Shown: in pieces, positions 1-8,322 of the stretch
How the letters are laid out: each line of letters opens with the position of its first letter
How positions within the stretch are numbered: the stretch's first letter is position 1
Origin: JAADHG01 sp964418645
Lineage (GTDB): Bacteria > Bacteroidota > Bacteroidia > Flavobacteriales > Flavobacteriaceae
Assembly: GCA_964418645.1 (NCBI GenBank)
Contig: CAYQME010000005.1
Span: forward strand, 1 to 64,000
Length of the DNA: 64,000 nt
Reading direction: 5' to 3'
The notes under the pieces: model-generated
The model's database searches: none
Told to the model about the DNA's origin: nothing
What the model saw: the letters and a program-made list of their open reading frames with translations, nothing else
Program-made: the position numbers and the translations under genes

Positions 1-148
1 GCAAAATACTTTTTCAAAGACAAATTCTTTTGTACAAAGATGCACATAATTTTTCAACCATTTAAACTCTAATTTACGATAGATATTGCCTTTTACTTAT
101 GCTAGACAGAAATAGTTTGTTATTTTTACTTTACCAAATATATTGCAT

Positions 149-883
149 ATGAAACAACACATTCCAAATTTTGTTACACTATTAAATGTATTCTGCGGAA
201 GTATTGCAGTGTTTTTTGCTGTAAATGGAAACATGAAACTTACAGCTTTATTTGTTTTTCTAGGTGTGTTTTTCGATTTCTTTGATGGCTTATTAGCCAG
301 AAAACTTAAGGTGCAAAGTAACTTAGGCTTGCAGCTAGATTCTCTAGCTGATATGATTACCAGCGGATTAGTGCCAGGACTTGTAATGTTTTATTTATTT
401 AATTTGGCTGGACCAGATTGGGTGGAGCTTAGTGCAAATCAATCTATCACTACAGTTTTGTCTATGTCGTCAAATAGTTTCTTGCCTTTCTTCGGATTGC
501 TTATCACACTTGCTTCGGCGTATCGTTTAGCCAATTTTAATATTGATGAGAATCAAACAGATGTATTTATAGGTTTACCAACTCCTGCAAATGCACTTTT
601 AATTTTATCGCTACCATTAATTATGGAGTTTCAAAATAGTGATATTATGAATGCCATTATTCTTAATAAATGGTTTCTTATTGCTGTAACTTTAGTGAGT
701 AGTTATCTCTTAAATGCAAATATTAAACTGCTGGCCTTAAAGTTTAAAAATTGGAGGTTTAAAGATAATGCAGCACGATATATACTTATTATTTTGGCAG
801 CTATATTAATAATTGTATTTCAGTTTGCTGCTATCCCATTGATTATTTTAGTTTACATTATTATCTCTCTTTTAAATAAATAA
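149..883 (+). CDS. pssA: CDP-diacylglycerol--serine O-phosphatidyltransferase
   Basis: Integral membrane enzyme that joins CDP-diacylglycerol and L-serine to give phosphatidylserine, the precursor of phosphatidylethanolamine. The CDP-alcohol phosphotransferase signature DGxxARx8Gx3Dx3D is complete (D46, G47, A50, R51, G60, D64, D68 counted from the ATG). The rest is hydrophobic, with several membrane helices and 244 residues, normal for Bacteroidota PssA. I start at the ATG at 149, not the TTG two codons upstream. The TerC-family gene follows 8 bp after the stop, so the two are probably cotranscribed. The first 148 bp of the window hold no gene that I can support. Confidence 0.93.
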   Translation: MKQHIPNFVTLLNVFCGSIAVFFAVNGNMKLTALFVFLGVFFDFFDGLLARKLKVQSNLGLQLDSLADMITSGLVPGLVMFYLFNLAGPDWVELSANQSITTVLSMSSNSFLPFFGLLITLASAYRLANFNIDENQTDVFIGLPTPANALLILSLPLIMEFQNSDIMNAIILNKWFLIAVTLVSSYLLNANIKLLALKFKNWRFKDNAARYILIILAAILIIVFQFAAIPLIILVYIIISLLNK

Positions 884-891
884 TAAAAACC

Positions 892-1677
892 ATGGTAGAA
901 CATATTTTTACCCTTTTAATGCTTATTCTTTTACAAGCAGTTTTAGGGTTTGATAACTTATTATATATTTCTTTAGAAAGTAAAAATGCACCCAAAGAAA
1001 AACAGGCTTATGTGCGTAAAATGGGCATTTTGTTAGCCATTGTATTGCGTATTGCGTTGTTATTTATACTCGTCAAATTAATCGACTATTTTCAAGAATC
1101 AATTTTCAGTTTACCATTTGTTGGGATAATAGAAGGGGAGTTTAATATACATAGCTTAATTGAACTTGGAGGCGGTATTTTTATTATTTATACAGCTATG
1201 AAAGAAATATGGCACATGATTGGTTTTAAGGAGGAAACAACTCATGTTAGAAGTACAAAAAAAGATTCGGTTGCCAAAGTTATTACAATGATAGTTATTA
1301 TGAATGTTGTGTTTTCTTTTGATTCCATATTAAGTGCGATGGCATTAACTAATGTGTTTTGGGTTATGGCAACAGCCATTATTATTGGTGGATTACTCAT
1401 GATTTGGTTAGCCGATAAAGTTGCCAATTTTCTTACTAAAAACAGAATGTATGAAGTCCTTGGTTTATTTATTCTTTTTATAGTAGGAATTATGTTAGTA
1501 ACGGAAGGTGGACATTTAGCACATCTAAAATTATTAGGAGAACCAGTAATACCAATGAGTAAAACCACCTTTTATTTTGTTATCGGAATTCTTGTAATTA
1601 CTGATGTAGTACAAGGACGTTATCAAAAAAAGTTGATTGCTCAGAAGGAAAATATTAAAAATGTTGATAATAACTAA
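892..1677 (+). CDS. TerC family integral membrane protein
   Basis: Polytopic inner-membrane protein of 261 residues. The N-terminal stretch with LGFDNLLYI and the internal FSFDSILSAM repeat carry the paired acidic residues within membrane helices that mark the TerC/Alx family. Family members are linked to metal ion export, notably manganese, and to tellurite resistance in some plasmids; the substrate here is not predictable. The gene starts 8 bp after pssA and an unknown lipoprotein gene follows after 17 bp, so all three may share a transcript. The family call is secure; the function is inference. Confidence 0.85.
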   Translation: MVEHIFTLLMLILLQAVLGFDNLLYISLESKNAPKEKQAYVRKMGILLAIVLRIALLFILVKLIDYFQESIFSLPFVGIIEGEFNIHSLIELGGGIFIIYTAMKEIWHMIGFKEETTHVRSTKKDSVAKVITMIVIMNVVFSFDSILSAMALTNVFWVMATAIIIGGLLMIWLADKVANFLTKNRMYEVLGLFILFIVGIMLVTEGGHLAHLKLLGEPVIPMSKTTFYFVIGILVITDVVQGRYQKKLIAQKENIKNVDNN

Positions 1678-1694
1678 TTTGATTTAAACATAAA

Positions 1695-2231
1695 ATGAAG
1701 AAATATATCTTTTTATTTACAATGATATTATCAATATCCTCTTGTTCATTAAGAACTATAGAATATAATATTCAAGGAAATTGGAGTATGATTGTTGTTG
1801 ATGATTCTGTTTATACTGAGGTTCGTATTGATACTAATTCATTATATATTAATTACATGCATGATGCCTTTGTTTCAGATAAAAGATATTATCTATTTAA
1901 AAATGATACACTTTTAATAAGTTGGCCAAATAAGCCCAAAAAATATAGTAAGTATATTTTCAAAAAATATAATAAGGATAAAATTATATTGCATAATATT
2001 ACGTTTGAACAAACATTAAATCTTTATAGGATCAGTGATTCAGAGTTCACAGTCGATGAGGTTACAAATTTTGAAGAGGCTTATAAATATGAAGTAGCAT
2101 CTAAAAACAGAATGTTTAAGTTCTGCAAAATTGATAGTTTACTTATTTTTAATTACAAAGAATATATAGAAAACATGGACACTTTGAATATACAACCTAT
2201 TGAAGATGTAGAAATTCCAATAGAAAAATAA
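1695..2231 (+). CDS. hypothetical lipoprotein
   Basis: A 178-residue protein I do not recognise. The N-terminus is a lipoprotein signal: two lysines, a hydrophobic run and a lipobox ending SISSC with Cys17 as the lipidation site. The mature part is rich in Lys, Tyr, Ile and Asp, with no visible catalytic motif. A short beta-strand-rich pattern like that of small lipocalin-type lipoproteins is possible but unproven. It lies 17 bp after the TerC-family gene on the same strand. Codon use matches its neighbours, so I think it is a real gene. Confidence 0.65.
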   Translation: MKKYIFLFTMILSISSCSLRTIEYNIQGNWSMIVVDDSVYTEVRIDTNSLYINYMHDAFVSDKRYYLFKNDTLLISWPNKPKKYSKYIFKKYNKDKIILHNITFEQTLNLYRISDSEFTVDEVTNFEEAYKYEVASKNRMFKFCKIDSLLIFNYKEYIENMDTLNIQPIEDVEIPIEK

Positions 2232-2315
2232 TTATAAAAGAAACCTAGCTAAAAAGAGTAACAGAATAATTTAAAAATTAAATCTCTTTTTTTTTAGTTC
2301 AAAAACTATCTTTTT

Positions 2316-2341
2316 GTCATTCCTGCGAAGGCAGGAATCCA
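2316..2341 (+). repeat. left 26-bp terminal repeat of GIY-YIG unit
   Basis: This is a perfect inverted copy of 2651-2676. It contains an internal hairpin at 2319-2338 with 8-bp arms ATTCCTGC/GCAGGAAT around a GAAG loop. The repeat ends one base before the stop codon of the enclosed nuclease gene. Confidence 0.9.
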
Positions 2342-2644
2342 CTATTCAAACCAATCATATGACAAATCATTCCAATTGGGGTTGTCTTTTTCTATAAGGC
2401 TAATTTTCCATTGACGTTTCCATTTTTTCATATTCTTTTCTCGTTTAATAGCGTTATTTACATATTGGTAGATTTCAAAATAAACTAATTTGTCTAAACC
2501 ATAATTTTTTGTAAAACCTTCAACTAATTTATGTTTGTGTTCAAACATGCGTCTTTCTAAATTATTAGTCACTCCAATGTATAGAGTACCATTCTTCATG
2601 TTGCTTAAAAGGTATAGATAATATTGATGTATTGTTTTATACAT
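2342..2644 (-). CDS. GIY-YIG nuclease family protein
   Basis: A 100-residue single-domain GIY-YIG protein. The motif is split as YLYLL (residues 9-13) and LYIG (21-24), followed by the conserved Arg in NNLERRMFEHK and a later Glu in YFEIY. The Trp/Lys-rich C-terminus (KWKRQWK, then NPNWNDL) is typical of the short YhbQ-like nucleases of Bacteroidota. Such proteins may cut DNA; the substrate of this subgroup is not established to my knowledge. The gene is bracketed exactly by a perfect 26-bp inverted repeat: the right copy ends 6 bp before the ATG and the left copy abuts the stop codon. This suggests that gene and repeats move together. Confidence 0.88.
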   Translation of the reverse strand: MYKTIHQYYLYLLSNMKNGTLYIGVTNNLERRMFEHKHKLVEGFTKNYGLDKLVYFEIYQYVNNAIKREKNMKKWKRQWKISLIEKDNPNWNDLSYDWFE

Positions 2645-2650
2645 TTTTTA

Positions 2651-2676
2651 TGGATTCCTGCCTTCGCAGGAATGAC
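2651..2676 (-). repeat. right 26-bp terminal repeat of GIY-YIG unit
   Basis: Perfect inverted copy of 2316-2341, with its hairpin at 2654-2673. It lies just upstream of the nuclease start codon, so it forms most of that gene's 5' leader. Confidence 0.9.
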
Positions 2677-2689
2677 AGAAAAATTAAAT

Positions 2690-2702
2690 CAGCCTTAGGC
2701 TG
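2690..2702 (-). terminator. short hairpin after lptB
   Basis: CAGCC-TTA-GGCTG forms a 5-bp stem directly after the lptB stop codon. On the minus strand it is followed by an A/T-rich stretch with five T. The stem is short, so termination is only plausible. Confidence 0.35.
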
Positions 2703-3443
2703 TTAAAACTCTAACTTCTTTTTACGTAGTTCAAAGTTTTGTCCAAGATATACTTTGCGTACCATCTCGTCTGCAGCAAGTTCTTCAGGTTTTCCAGCTT
2801 TTAGAATACTACCTTCAAACATTAAATAGGTTCTATCAGTAATAGCAAGGGTTTCTTGTACATTATGGTCGGTAATTAAAATACCAATGTTCTTTTTGGT
2901 TAGTTTTGCTACAATGCGTTGAATGTCTTCAACAGCAACAGGATCTACACCTGCAAAGGGTTCATCTAATAAAATAAAATTGGGGTCGGTTGCTAAGGCG
3001 CGTGCAATTTCTGTACGTCGTCTTTCCCCACCAGATAATAAATCTCCTCTGCTTTTACGTATGTGTTCTAGACCAAATTCATCAATCAAAGATTCCATTT
3101 TATCAAGCTGCTCTTTTTTGCTCAATTTGGTCATTTGTAACACACTTAAAATATTGTCTTCTATACTCAATTTTCTAAAAACAGAAGCCTCTTGAGCAAG
3201 GTATCCAATACCATTTTGGGCGCGTTTATACATGGGGTATTTAGTAATTTCAGTATTATCTAGAAAAATTTTACCACTATTAGGTTTAATTAAACCAACA
3301 ATCATATAAAAAGAAGTTGTTTTTCCTGCACCATTAGGCCCAAGTAATCCAACAATTTCACCTTGATTTACTTTAAGTGAAACATCTTTTACAACTTTTC
3401 GTCCACTATAGGACTTCATTAAATTATCGGCTCTTAAAATCAT
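2703..3443 (-). CDS. lptB: LPS export ABC transporter ATP-binding protein LptB
   Basis: Cytoplasmic ATPase that powers lipopolysaccharide transfer from the inner membrane through the Lpt bridge. Walker A is GPNGAGKT (residues 35-42), the ABC signature is LSGGERRR (136 onward) and Walker B ends in LLDEP (D160, E161). The signature ending ERRRTEIARAL and the FAGVDPVAV stretch are characteristic of LptB rather than of amino-acid ABC proteins. Length 246 is normal. It is the last gene of a minus-strand group (kdsD, tatC, AhpD-like, lptB) devoted to the envelope; KdsD makes the Kdo precursor for the same LPS. Confidence 0.93.
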   Translation of the reverse strand: MILRADNLMKSYSGRKVVKDVSLKVNQGEIVGLLGPNGAGKTTSFYMIVGLIKPNSGKIFLDNTEITKYPMYKRAQNGIGYLAQEASVFRKLSIEDNILSVLQMTKLSKKEQLDKMESLIDEFGLEHIRKSRGDLLSGGERRRTEIARALATDPNFILLDEPFAGVDPVAVEDIQRIVAKLTKKNIGILITDHNVQETLAITDRTYLMFEGSILKAGKPEELAADEMVRKVYLGQNFELRKKKLEF

Positions 3444-3517
3444 ATACTATCAAATGAACGCTAAAAATAGTAAAAACATACAGACTACTACTTTTAGGGT
3501 GCTTTTTTATAAATTAT

Positions 3518-3862
3518 TTAACCTTGTTGTTCTAACGCATCCCAATATTCGTAAGCACGTCGCAAATGTGGAATTACAATTGTACCACCAACCAAGGTTG
3601 CAATACTTAGCGATTCTACAACTTCCTCTTTAGTTAAACCTACTTTGCAACTATTTTCAAGATGATATTTAATACAATCATCACAGCGTAATACAGTAGA
3701 GGCTACCAAACCTAAGAGTTCTTTGGTTTTTACATCTAAAGATCCAGCGTGGTATGCATTGGTGTCCAGATTAAATATGCGCTTTATTATCTTGTTGTTA
3801 TCGGCAAGAATTTTGTCATTCATCCGCTCACGATAGTCGTTAAATTCTTTAACTATACTCAT
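3518..3862 (-). CDS. carboxymuconolactone decarboxylase / AhpD-like protein
   Basis: A 114-residue all-helical protein with the AhpD-type motif CDDCIKYH (C60, C63, H67). In AhpD relatives this Cys-x-x-Cys...His set gives peroxidase-linked disulfide chemistry. True carboxymuconolactone decarboxylases lack the two cysteines, so a thiol redox role is likelier here. It lies between tatC and lptB on the same strand with gaps of 155 and 74 bp. The physiological substrate cannot be told from sequence. Confidence 0.85.
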   Translation of the reverse strand: MSIVKEFNDYRERMNDKILADNNKIIKRIFNLDTNAYHAGSLDVKTKELLGLVASTVLRCDDCIKYHLENSCKVGLTKEEVVESLSIATLVGGTIVIPHLRRAYEYWDALEQQG

Positions 3863-3894
3863 TATATTTAGATTTTCTGGAAATTAAACAAAGT

Positions 3895-3920
3895 TTTTTT
3901 GTCTTTGTAAAGACAAAATT
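3895..3920. terminator. A/T-rich hairpin between tatC and AhpD-like gene
   Basis: TTTTGTCTTT and AAAGACAAAA form a near-perfect inverted repeat around a very small loop. It lies about 100 bp downstream of the tatC stop. There is no strong T-run on the minus strand, so it may be an attenuator or a weak terminator. Confidence 0.3.
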
Positions 3921-4017
3921 TTCAGGCATATCCTTTGTTACGGCTAAAAATTTTAAAGTAGAGAAAGGAAAAAAAAATGCGTGTAAAAACTGAAAATCAA
4001 CGTGTAATGAGTATGTA

Positions 4018-4842
4018 TTAGGCATGTTGTTTTGCTTTAGGTTTTTGATTTCTAATTACAACTTTAGAAATATAAATACTTACTTGATATAGTATTAAAA
4101 TGGGGATGGCTACAATAATTTGACTTGCAATATCTGGAGGTGTAATAATTGCAGATAGTATAAGTACTATTATAAGTGCATATTTTCGGTATTTTTTTAA
4201 AAACTCAGGCGTTACCAAACCAATTTTAGTGAGGAAATAAATAATGATAGGCAGCTCAAAAACTAATCCAGAAGCTAAAGCTGTCGCTCTTACCAGTCCA
4301 ATATATGAGCCAATATCAATTTGATTATCTACTACTTCAGAGATATTATAATTGGCTAAAAAGTTAATAGATAGTGGGCAAACTATATAATATCCAAATA
4401 AAACACCAAGGAAAAACAATAGTGACGAAATAATAATAAATCCTCTAGAGTTTTTACGTTCATTAGTATGCAAACCAGGACTTATAAATTTCCAGAATTG
4501 GTAAATAACATAAGGGAAAGAAATAACAAAACCAGCTGTTATGGACGTCCAAATATCTGCCGAAAACTGTCCAGCCATAGTTCTGCTCTGAATAATCATT
4601 GGTAATGAATCTGCACAAAAAGTAGTATCTACATTAATAAAAGTAGCAGCCTTACATAAAAAACCATAAGTTGGAAAATTCATGTCAATAGGAGCAAAAA
4701 TGATAAGTTCAAAGATAGATCTACTAAAAATAAATGCAAAAGTTCCAACCACAACAATAGCCAATGTAGAGCGAATTAAATGCCACCTTAAATCTTCAAG
4801 ATGATCGAGAAAGGACATTTCATTAATATTCTTTTTTGCCAT
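4018..4842 (-). CDS. tatC: Sec-independent protein translocase subunit TatC
   Basis: Receptor subunit of the twin-arginine translocon, which binds signal peptides of folded proteins. The N-terminus MSFLDHLEDLRWHLIRS carries the conserved LxELRxR-like region, and six membrane segments follow. The FELPIIIYFLTKIGLV stretch with its buried Glu and the RKYALIIVLILSAIITPPD stretch are TatC hallmarks. Length 274 is usual for Bacteroidota. The start codon shares a base with the kdsD stop (TAATG), so the two are translationally coupled. No tatA/B gene is present in the window. Confidence 0.95.
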   Translation of the reverse strand: MAKKNINEMSFLDHLEDLRWHLIRSTLAIVVVGTFAFIFSRSIFELIIFAPIDMNFPTYGFLCKAATFINVDTTFCADSLPMIIQSRTMAGQFSADIWTSITAGFVISFPYVIYQFWKFISPGLHTNERKNSRGFIIISSLLFFLGVLFGYYIVCPLSINFLANYNISEVVDNQIDIGSYIGLVRATALASGLVFELPIIIYFLTKIGLVTPEFLKKYRKYALIIVLILSAIITPPDIASQIIVAIPILILYQVSIYISKVVIRNQKPKAKQHA

Positions 4843-5807
4843 TATAATATACCTTCTTTTATTAGATCATGTAAATGTACCACACCAGCGTAAAGCCCAT
4901 TTTCTTCAACCAATAATTGAGAGATTTCGTTGGTTTCCATAAGCTCCATAGCATCTACAGCCATAGCATTATTGTCAATTCGTTTTGGGTTTGTTCCCAT
5001 AATAGCTTTGGCGGTAAGATTAGAAAAATCGTCTGTATTACTAAGCATACGCCTTAAATCGCCATCAGTAATGATGCCAATGATTTTTCCGTTTTCAACT
5101 ACAGCAGTAACTCCAAGCATTTTCTCTGAGATTTCAATAATGATATCTTTAATATTGGTATCAATAGAAACTGCTGGCTTTTGATTTTGCGACGATAAAT
5201 CACTAACGCGCAAATATAATTTTTTACCCAAAGCTCCTCCAGGATGATATTTTGCAAAGTCATTACTAGAAAATCCTCGTAACTCTAATAAACATACCGA
5301 TAATGCGTCACCTATTACTAACTGAGCAGTTGTACTTGTTGTAGGCGCCAAATTGTTAGGGCATGCTTCTTTTTCTACATAGGTGTTCAGAACAAAATCG
5401 GCGTTTTGACCTAAAAATGAATCTTTATTCCCAGTAATGGCAATCATTTTATTTGGACCATTTTTTATAAGTGGTACAAGTACTTTTATTTCAGGTGTGT
5501 TTCCACTTTTCGAAATACAGATTACTACGTCGTCTTTAAGTATTAATCCAAGATCACCATGAATGGCATCTGCAGCATGCATAAATACCGATGGTGTTCC
5601 TGTAGAATTTAAAGTAGCAACAATTTTGTTAGCGATAATGGCACTTTTTCCAATTCCGGTTATAATTACACGTCCTTTTGAATTATAGATAAGTTGCACC
5701 GAATTTGAAAAATCTTCATCTAACAAATTTGAAAGGTTTGCTATAGCATTACTCTCAATGTTTATAGTGTCTTTGGCAATTTTTAAAATAGAATCTACTG
5801 TGTTCAA
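4842..5807 (-). CDS. kdsD: arabinose-5-phosphate isomerase (KpsF/GutQ/KdsD family)
   Basis: Interconverts ribulose 5-phosphate and arabinose 5-phosphate, the first step to Kdo for LPS. The N-terminal SIS sugar-isomerase domain (about residues 35-170) contains GKSAIIANKIVATLNSTGTP and the SKSGNTPE phosphate-binding loop. Two CBS domains (about 205-321) follow with ITDGDLRRML and the GVVHLHDL end. Length 321 fits the full-length family. It heads the envelope gene group and is divergent from recQ across a 205-bp A/T-rich intergenic region. Confidence 0.93.
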   Translation of the reverse strand: MNTVDSILKIAKDTINIESNAIANLSNLLDEDFSNSVQLIYNSKGRVIITGIGKSAIIANKIVATLNSTGTPSVFMHAADAIHGDLGLILKDDVVICISKSGNTPEIKVLVPLIKNGPNKMIAITGNKDSFLGQNADFVLNTYVEKEACPNNLAPTTSTTAQLVIGDALSVCLLELRGFSSNDFAKYHPGGALGKKLYLRVSDLSSQNQKPAVSIDTNIKDIIIEISEKMLGVTAVVENGKIIGIITDGDLRRMLSNTDDFSNLTAKAIMGTNPKRIDNNAMAVDAMELMETNEISQLLVEENGLYAGVVHLHDLIKEGIL

Positions 5808-6012
5808 AATTTATAGTTTTTGTTTTGATGAGTTTTAAAGATTTTACTATCTTTAAATACCATTTAAATAATATGAAATTTATTTAATTTAAAACCTAAT
5901 ACAAAAAAACGAAAAAAATATATGAGAGTTCTCAAAATACGATAGAATTTAAATATTTATAGACACTTTTGTTTAATTTAACTTATAAAGAAATATACAA
6001 ATTGAGGGATTA

Positions 6013-8214
6013 ATGAGTATTAATGAAAACGAATTGCACCAAGCCTTAAAAAAATATTTTGGGTTTAATGCCTTTAAAGGACTTCAAGAAGACGTTATAA
6101 AAAGTATTGTATCAGGCCATAACACCTTTGTTATTATGCCAACAGGTGGCGGAAAATCGCTCTGTTATCAATTACCAGCTTTAATGAAAGAGGGAACAGC
6201 AATAGTGGTATCTCCTTTAATTGCTTTAATGAAAAATCAAGTAGATGCCATTCGTGGTGTTTCAAAAGAGGAAGGTATTGCACATGTATTAAATTCTTCA
6301 TTAAATAAAACAGAGGTAAAACGTGTAAAGGTAGATATAAACGATGGTATTACCAAGTTACTTTATGTAGCACCAGAATCGCTAACTAAAGAGGAGAATG
6401 TCGAGTTCTTAAAATCTCAAAAAATCTCTTTTATGGCCATTGATGAAGCGCATTGCATTAGCGAATGGGGACACGACTTTAGGCCAGAATACAGAAACTT
6501 AAGGCACATTATTAAACGTATTGGAGATAATATCCCAATGATTGGTTTAACCGCCACCGCAACACCAAAAGTTCAAGAGGATATTTTAAAAAATTTAGGA
6601 ATTACGGATGCCAATACCTTTAAAGCCTCTTTTAACAGACCAAACTTATTTTACGAAGTACGCCCAAAAACAAAAAATGTAGACGCAGATATTATTCGGT
6701 TTGTAAAGCAAAACCAAGGAAAATCTGGGATTATTTATTGTTTAAGCAGAAAGCGAGTAGAAGAGTTGGCACAAGTACTTCAAGTGAATGGTGTAAAAGT
6801 AGTACCATATCATGCGGGATTAGATGCTAAAACCAGAGTAAAGCATCAAGATATGTTCTTAATGGAAGATACAGATATTGTGGTAGCTACTATTGCCTTT
6901 GGAATGGGAATTGACAAACCCGACGTGCGTTTTGTTATTCATCATGATATCCCTAAAAGTATTGAAAGTTATTACCAAGAAACTGGTCGTGCGGGACGTG
7001 ATGGCGGCGAAGGGCATTGTTTAGCATATTACGCCTATAAGGATATTGAAAAGTTAGAGAAGTTTATGTCTGGCAAACCGGTTGCTGAACAAGAAATTGG
7101 TCATGCATTGTTGCAAGAAGTGGTTGCTTTTGCTGAAACATCAATATCTAGACGAAAATTTATTCTGCATTATTTTGGTGAAGAATTCGACAACGAAACA
7201 GGCGAAGGCGGCGATATGGATGATAATATGCGTAATCCTAAAAAGCAAAGTGAAGCTAAGGATGAAGTCAGTATTTTAATAGATGTGGTTTCTAAAACCA
7301 ACGAGAAGTATAAAAGCAAAGATTTAGTAAATGTGATTATTGGAAAAGAAAATGCGCTTATTAAATCTCATAAAACCGATGCTCAACCATTTTTTGGAAC
7401 TGGAAAACATAAAACTGATAAGTTTTGGATGGCGTTAATACGTCAAGTACTTGTGGCTGGATTGTTACGCAAGGATATTGAAACCTATGGTGTGTTAAAA
7501 GTAACTGACGCAGGAAAAGCATTTTTGAGCACACCAGAGTCATTTATGATGACTGAAGACCATGCTTTTGATGAAGTAAATGATGATAGTATTATCACAG
7601 CTGCAAAAGGAGGTGGCGCAGTAGCTGATGAGAATTTAATGAAAATGTTAAAAGACTTACGCAAACATAATGCAAAAAAACTAGGCGTGCCTCCATTTGT
7701 AATTTTTCAAGACCCTTCGTTAGAAGATATGTCGCTTAAATATCCTATTACTTTAGAAGAGTTGTCTAATGTTCATGGTGTAGGCGAAGGAAAGGCAAAA
7801 AAATATGGTAGAGATTTTGTTGAACTTATAGCCGATTATGTTGAAGAGAACGATATTACAAGAGTAGAAGATATGGTCGTAAAATCTACAGGATCAAATT
7901 CGGCTTTAAAACTATATATCATTCAAAACATTGATCGAAAATTACCTTTGGATGATATTGCTTCAGCAAAAGGTATGGAAATGCCAGATTTTGTAAAAGA
8001 AATGGAAGCTATTGTTTATTCAGGAACAAAACTGAATATTAATTATTGGATTGACGATATGCTAGATGAAGACCAACAAGAGGAAATTTATGAGTATTTT
8101 ATGGAATCAGAAACCGATAAAATAGATGACGCTATCGAAGAGTTTGATGGCGATTATGATGATGACGAGTTACGTCTCTATCGCATTAAATTTATAAGTG
8201 AAGTTGCGAATTAA
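6013..8214 (+). CDS. recQ: ATP-dependent DNA helicase RecQ (zinc-site variant)
   Basis: 3'-5' DNA helicase of the RecQ family used in recombination and fork repair. Motif I is MPTGGGKSLCYQLPA, motif II DEAHCISEWGHDFRPEY, and motif VI QETGRAGRDG. A RecQ-Ct region follows, then a C-terminal HRDC-like domain (about 550-640, with GVGEGKAKKYG). Length is 733. The four zinc-binding cysteines normal for RecQ-Ct appear absent: where E. coli RecQ has TCRR and CGNCDIC, this protein reads SISRR (377-381) and GGDMDDNM (399-406). The acidic C-terminal tail is also Bacteroidota-like. It stands alone as a transcription unit. Confidence 0.95.
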   Translation: MSINENELHQALKKYFGFNAFKGLQEDVIKSIVSGHNTFVIMPTGGGKSLCYQLPALMKEGTAIVVSPLIALMKNQVDAIRGVSKEEGIAHVLNSSLNKTEVKRVKVDINDGITKLLYVAPESLTKEENVEFLKSQKISFMAIDEAHCISEWGHDFRPEYRNLRHIIKRIGDNIPMIGLTATATPKVQEDILKNLGITDANTFKASFNRPNLFYEVRPKTKNVDADIIRFVKQNQGKSGIIYCLSRKRVEELAQVLQVNGVKVVPYHAGLDAKTRVKHQDMFLMEDTDIVVATIAFGMGIDKPDVRFVIHHDIPKSIESYYQETGRAGRDGGEGHCLAYYAYKDIEKLEKFMSGKPVAEQEIGHALLQEVVAFAETSISRRKFILHYFGEEFDNETGEGGDMDDNMRNPKKQSEAKDEVSILIDVVSKTNEKYKSKDLVNVIIGKENALIKSHKTDAQPFFGTGKHKTDKFWMALIRQVLVAGLLRKDIETYGVLKVTDAGKAFLSTPESFMMTEDHAFDEVNDDSIITAAKGGGAVADENLMKMLKDLRKHNAKKLGVPPFVIFQDPSLEDMSLKYPITLEELSNVHGVGEGKAKKYGRDFVELIADYVEENDITRVEDMVVKSTGSNSALKLYIIQNIDRKLPLDDIASAKGMEMPDFVKEMEAIVYSGTKLNINYWIDDMLDEDQQEEIYEYFMESETDKIDDAIEEFDGDYDDDELRLYRIKFISEVAN

Positions 8215-8254
8215 ATTTTAAACTTCAAAACCCAAAATACTAAATCCAATTTAA

Positions 8255-8289
8255 AATTCGTAAATCATAAATTGTAATTCGTAAATCAT
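8255..8289 (+). repeat. 14-bp direct repeat upstream of PPIase
   Basis: AATTCGTAAATCAT occurs at 8255-8268 and again at 8276-8289, a 21-bp period that straddles the promoter. It could be an operator or a simple low-complexity repeat; the sequence does not decide. Confidence 0.5.
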
Positions 8290-8300
8290 TCCTATCTTTG
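8272..8300 (+). promoter_or_regulatory. Bacteroidota-type promoter of cyclophilin-FKBP gene
   Basis: TTG at 8272-8274, an 18-bp spacer and TATCTTTG at 8293-8300 match the sigma-ABfr consensus TTG/TAnnTTTG. The start codon is 22 bp downstream. Confidence 0.65.
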
Positions 8301-8322
8301 CACTTTCTTAAAAAACAGAACA

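Noticed and set aside
1..148. A minus-strand promoter in the first 45 bases
   Set aside because: A CATCTTTG-like motif exists but lacks the leading T and proper spacing, and the gene would be outside the window.
1242..1568. 108-residue minus-strand ORF within the TerC-family gene
   Set aside because: Antisense to a clear membrane protein gene; composition shows a shadow frame.
8255..8289. Direct repeat as plasmid-type iterons
   Set aside because: Only two copies, no replication gene nearby; it is listed as a simple repeat beside a promoter.
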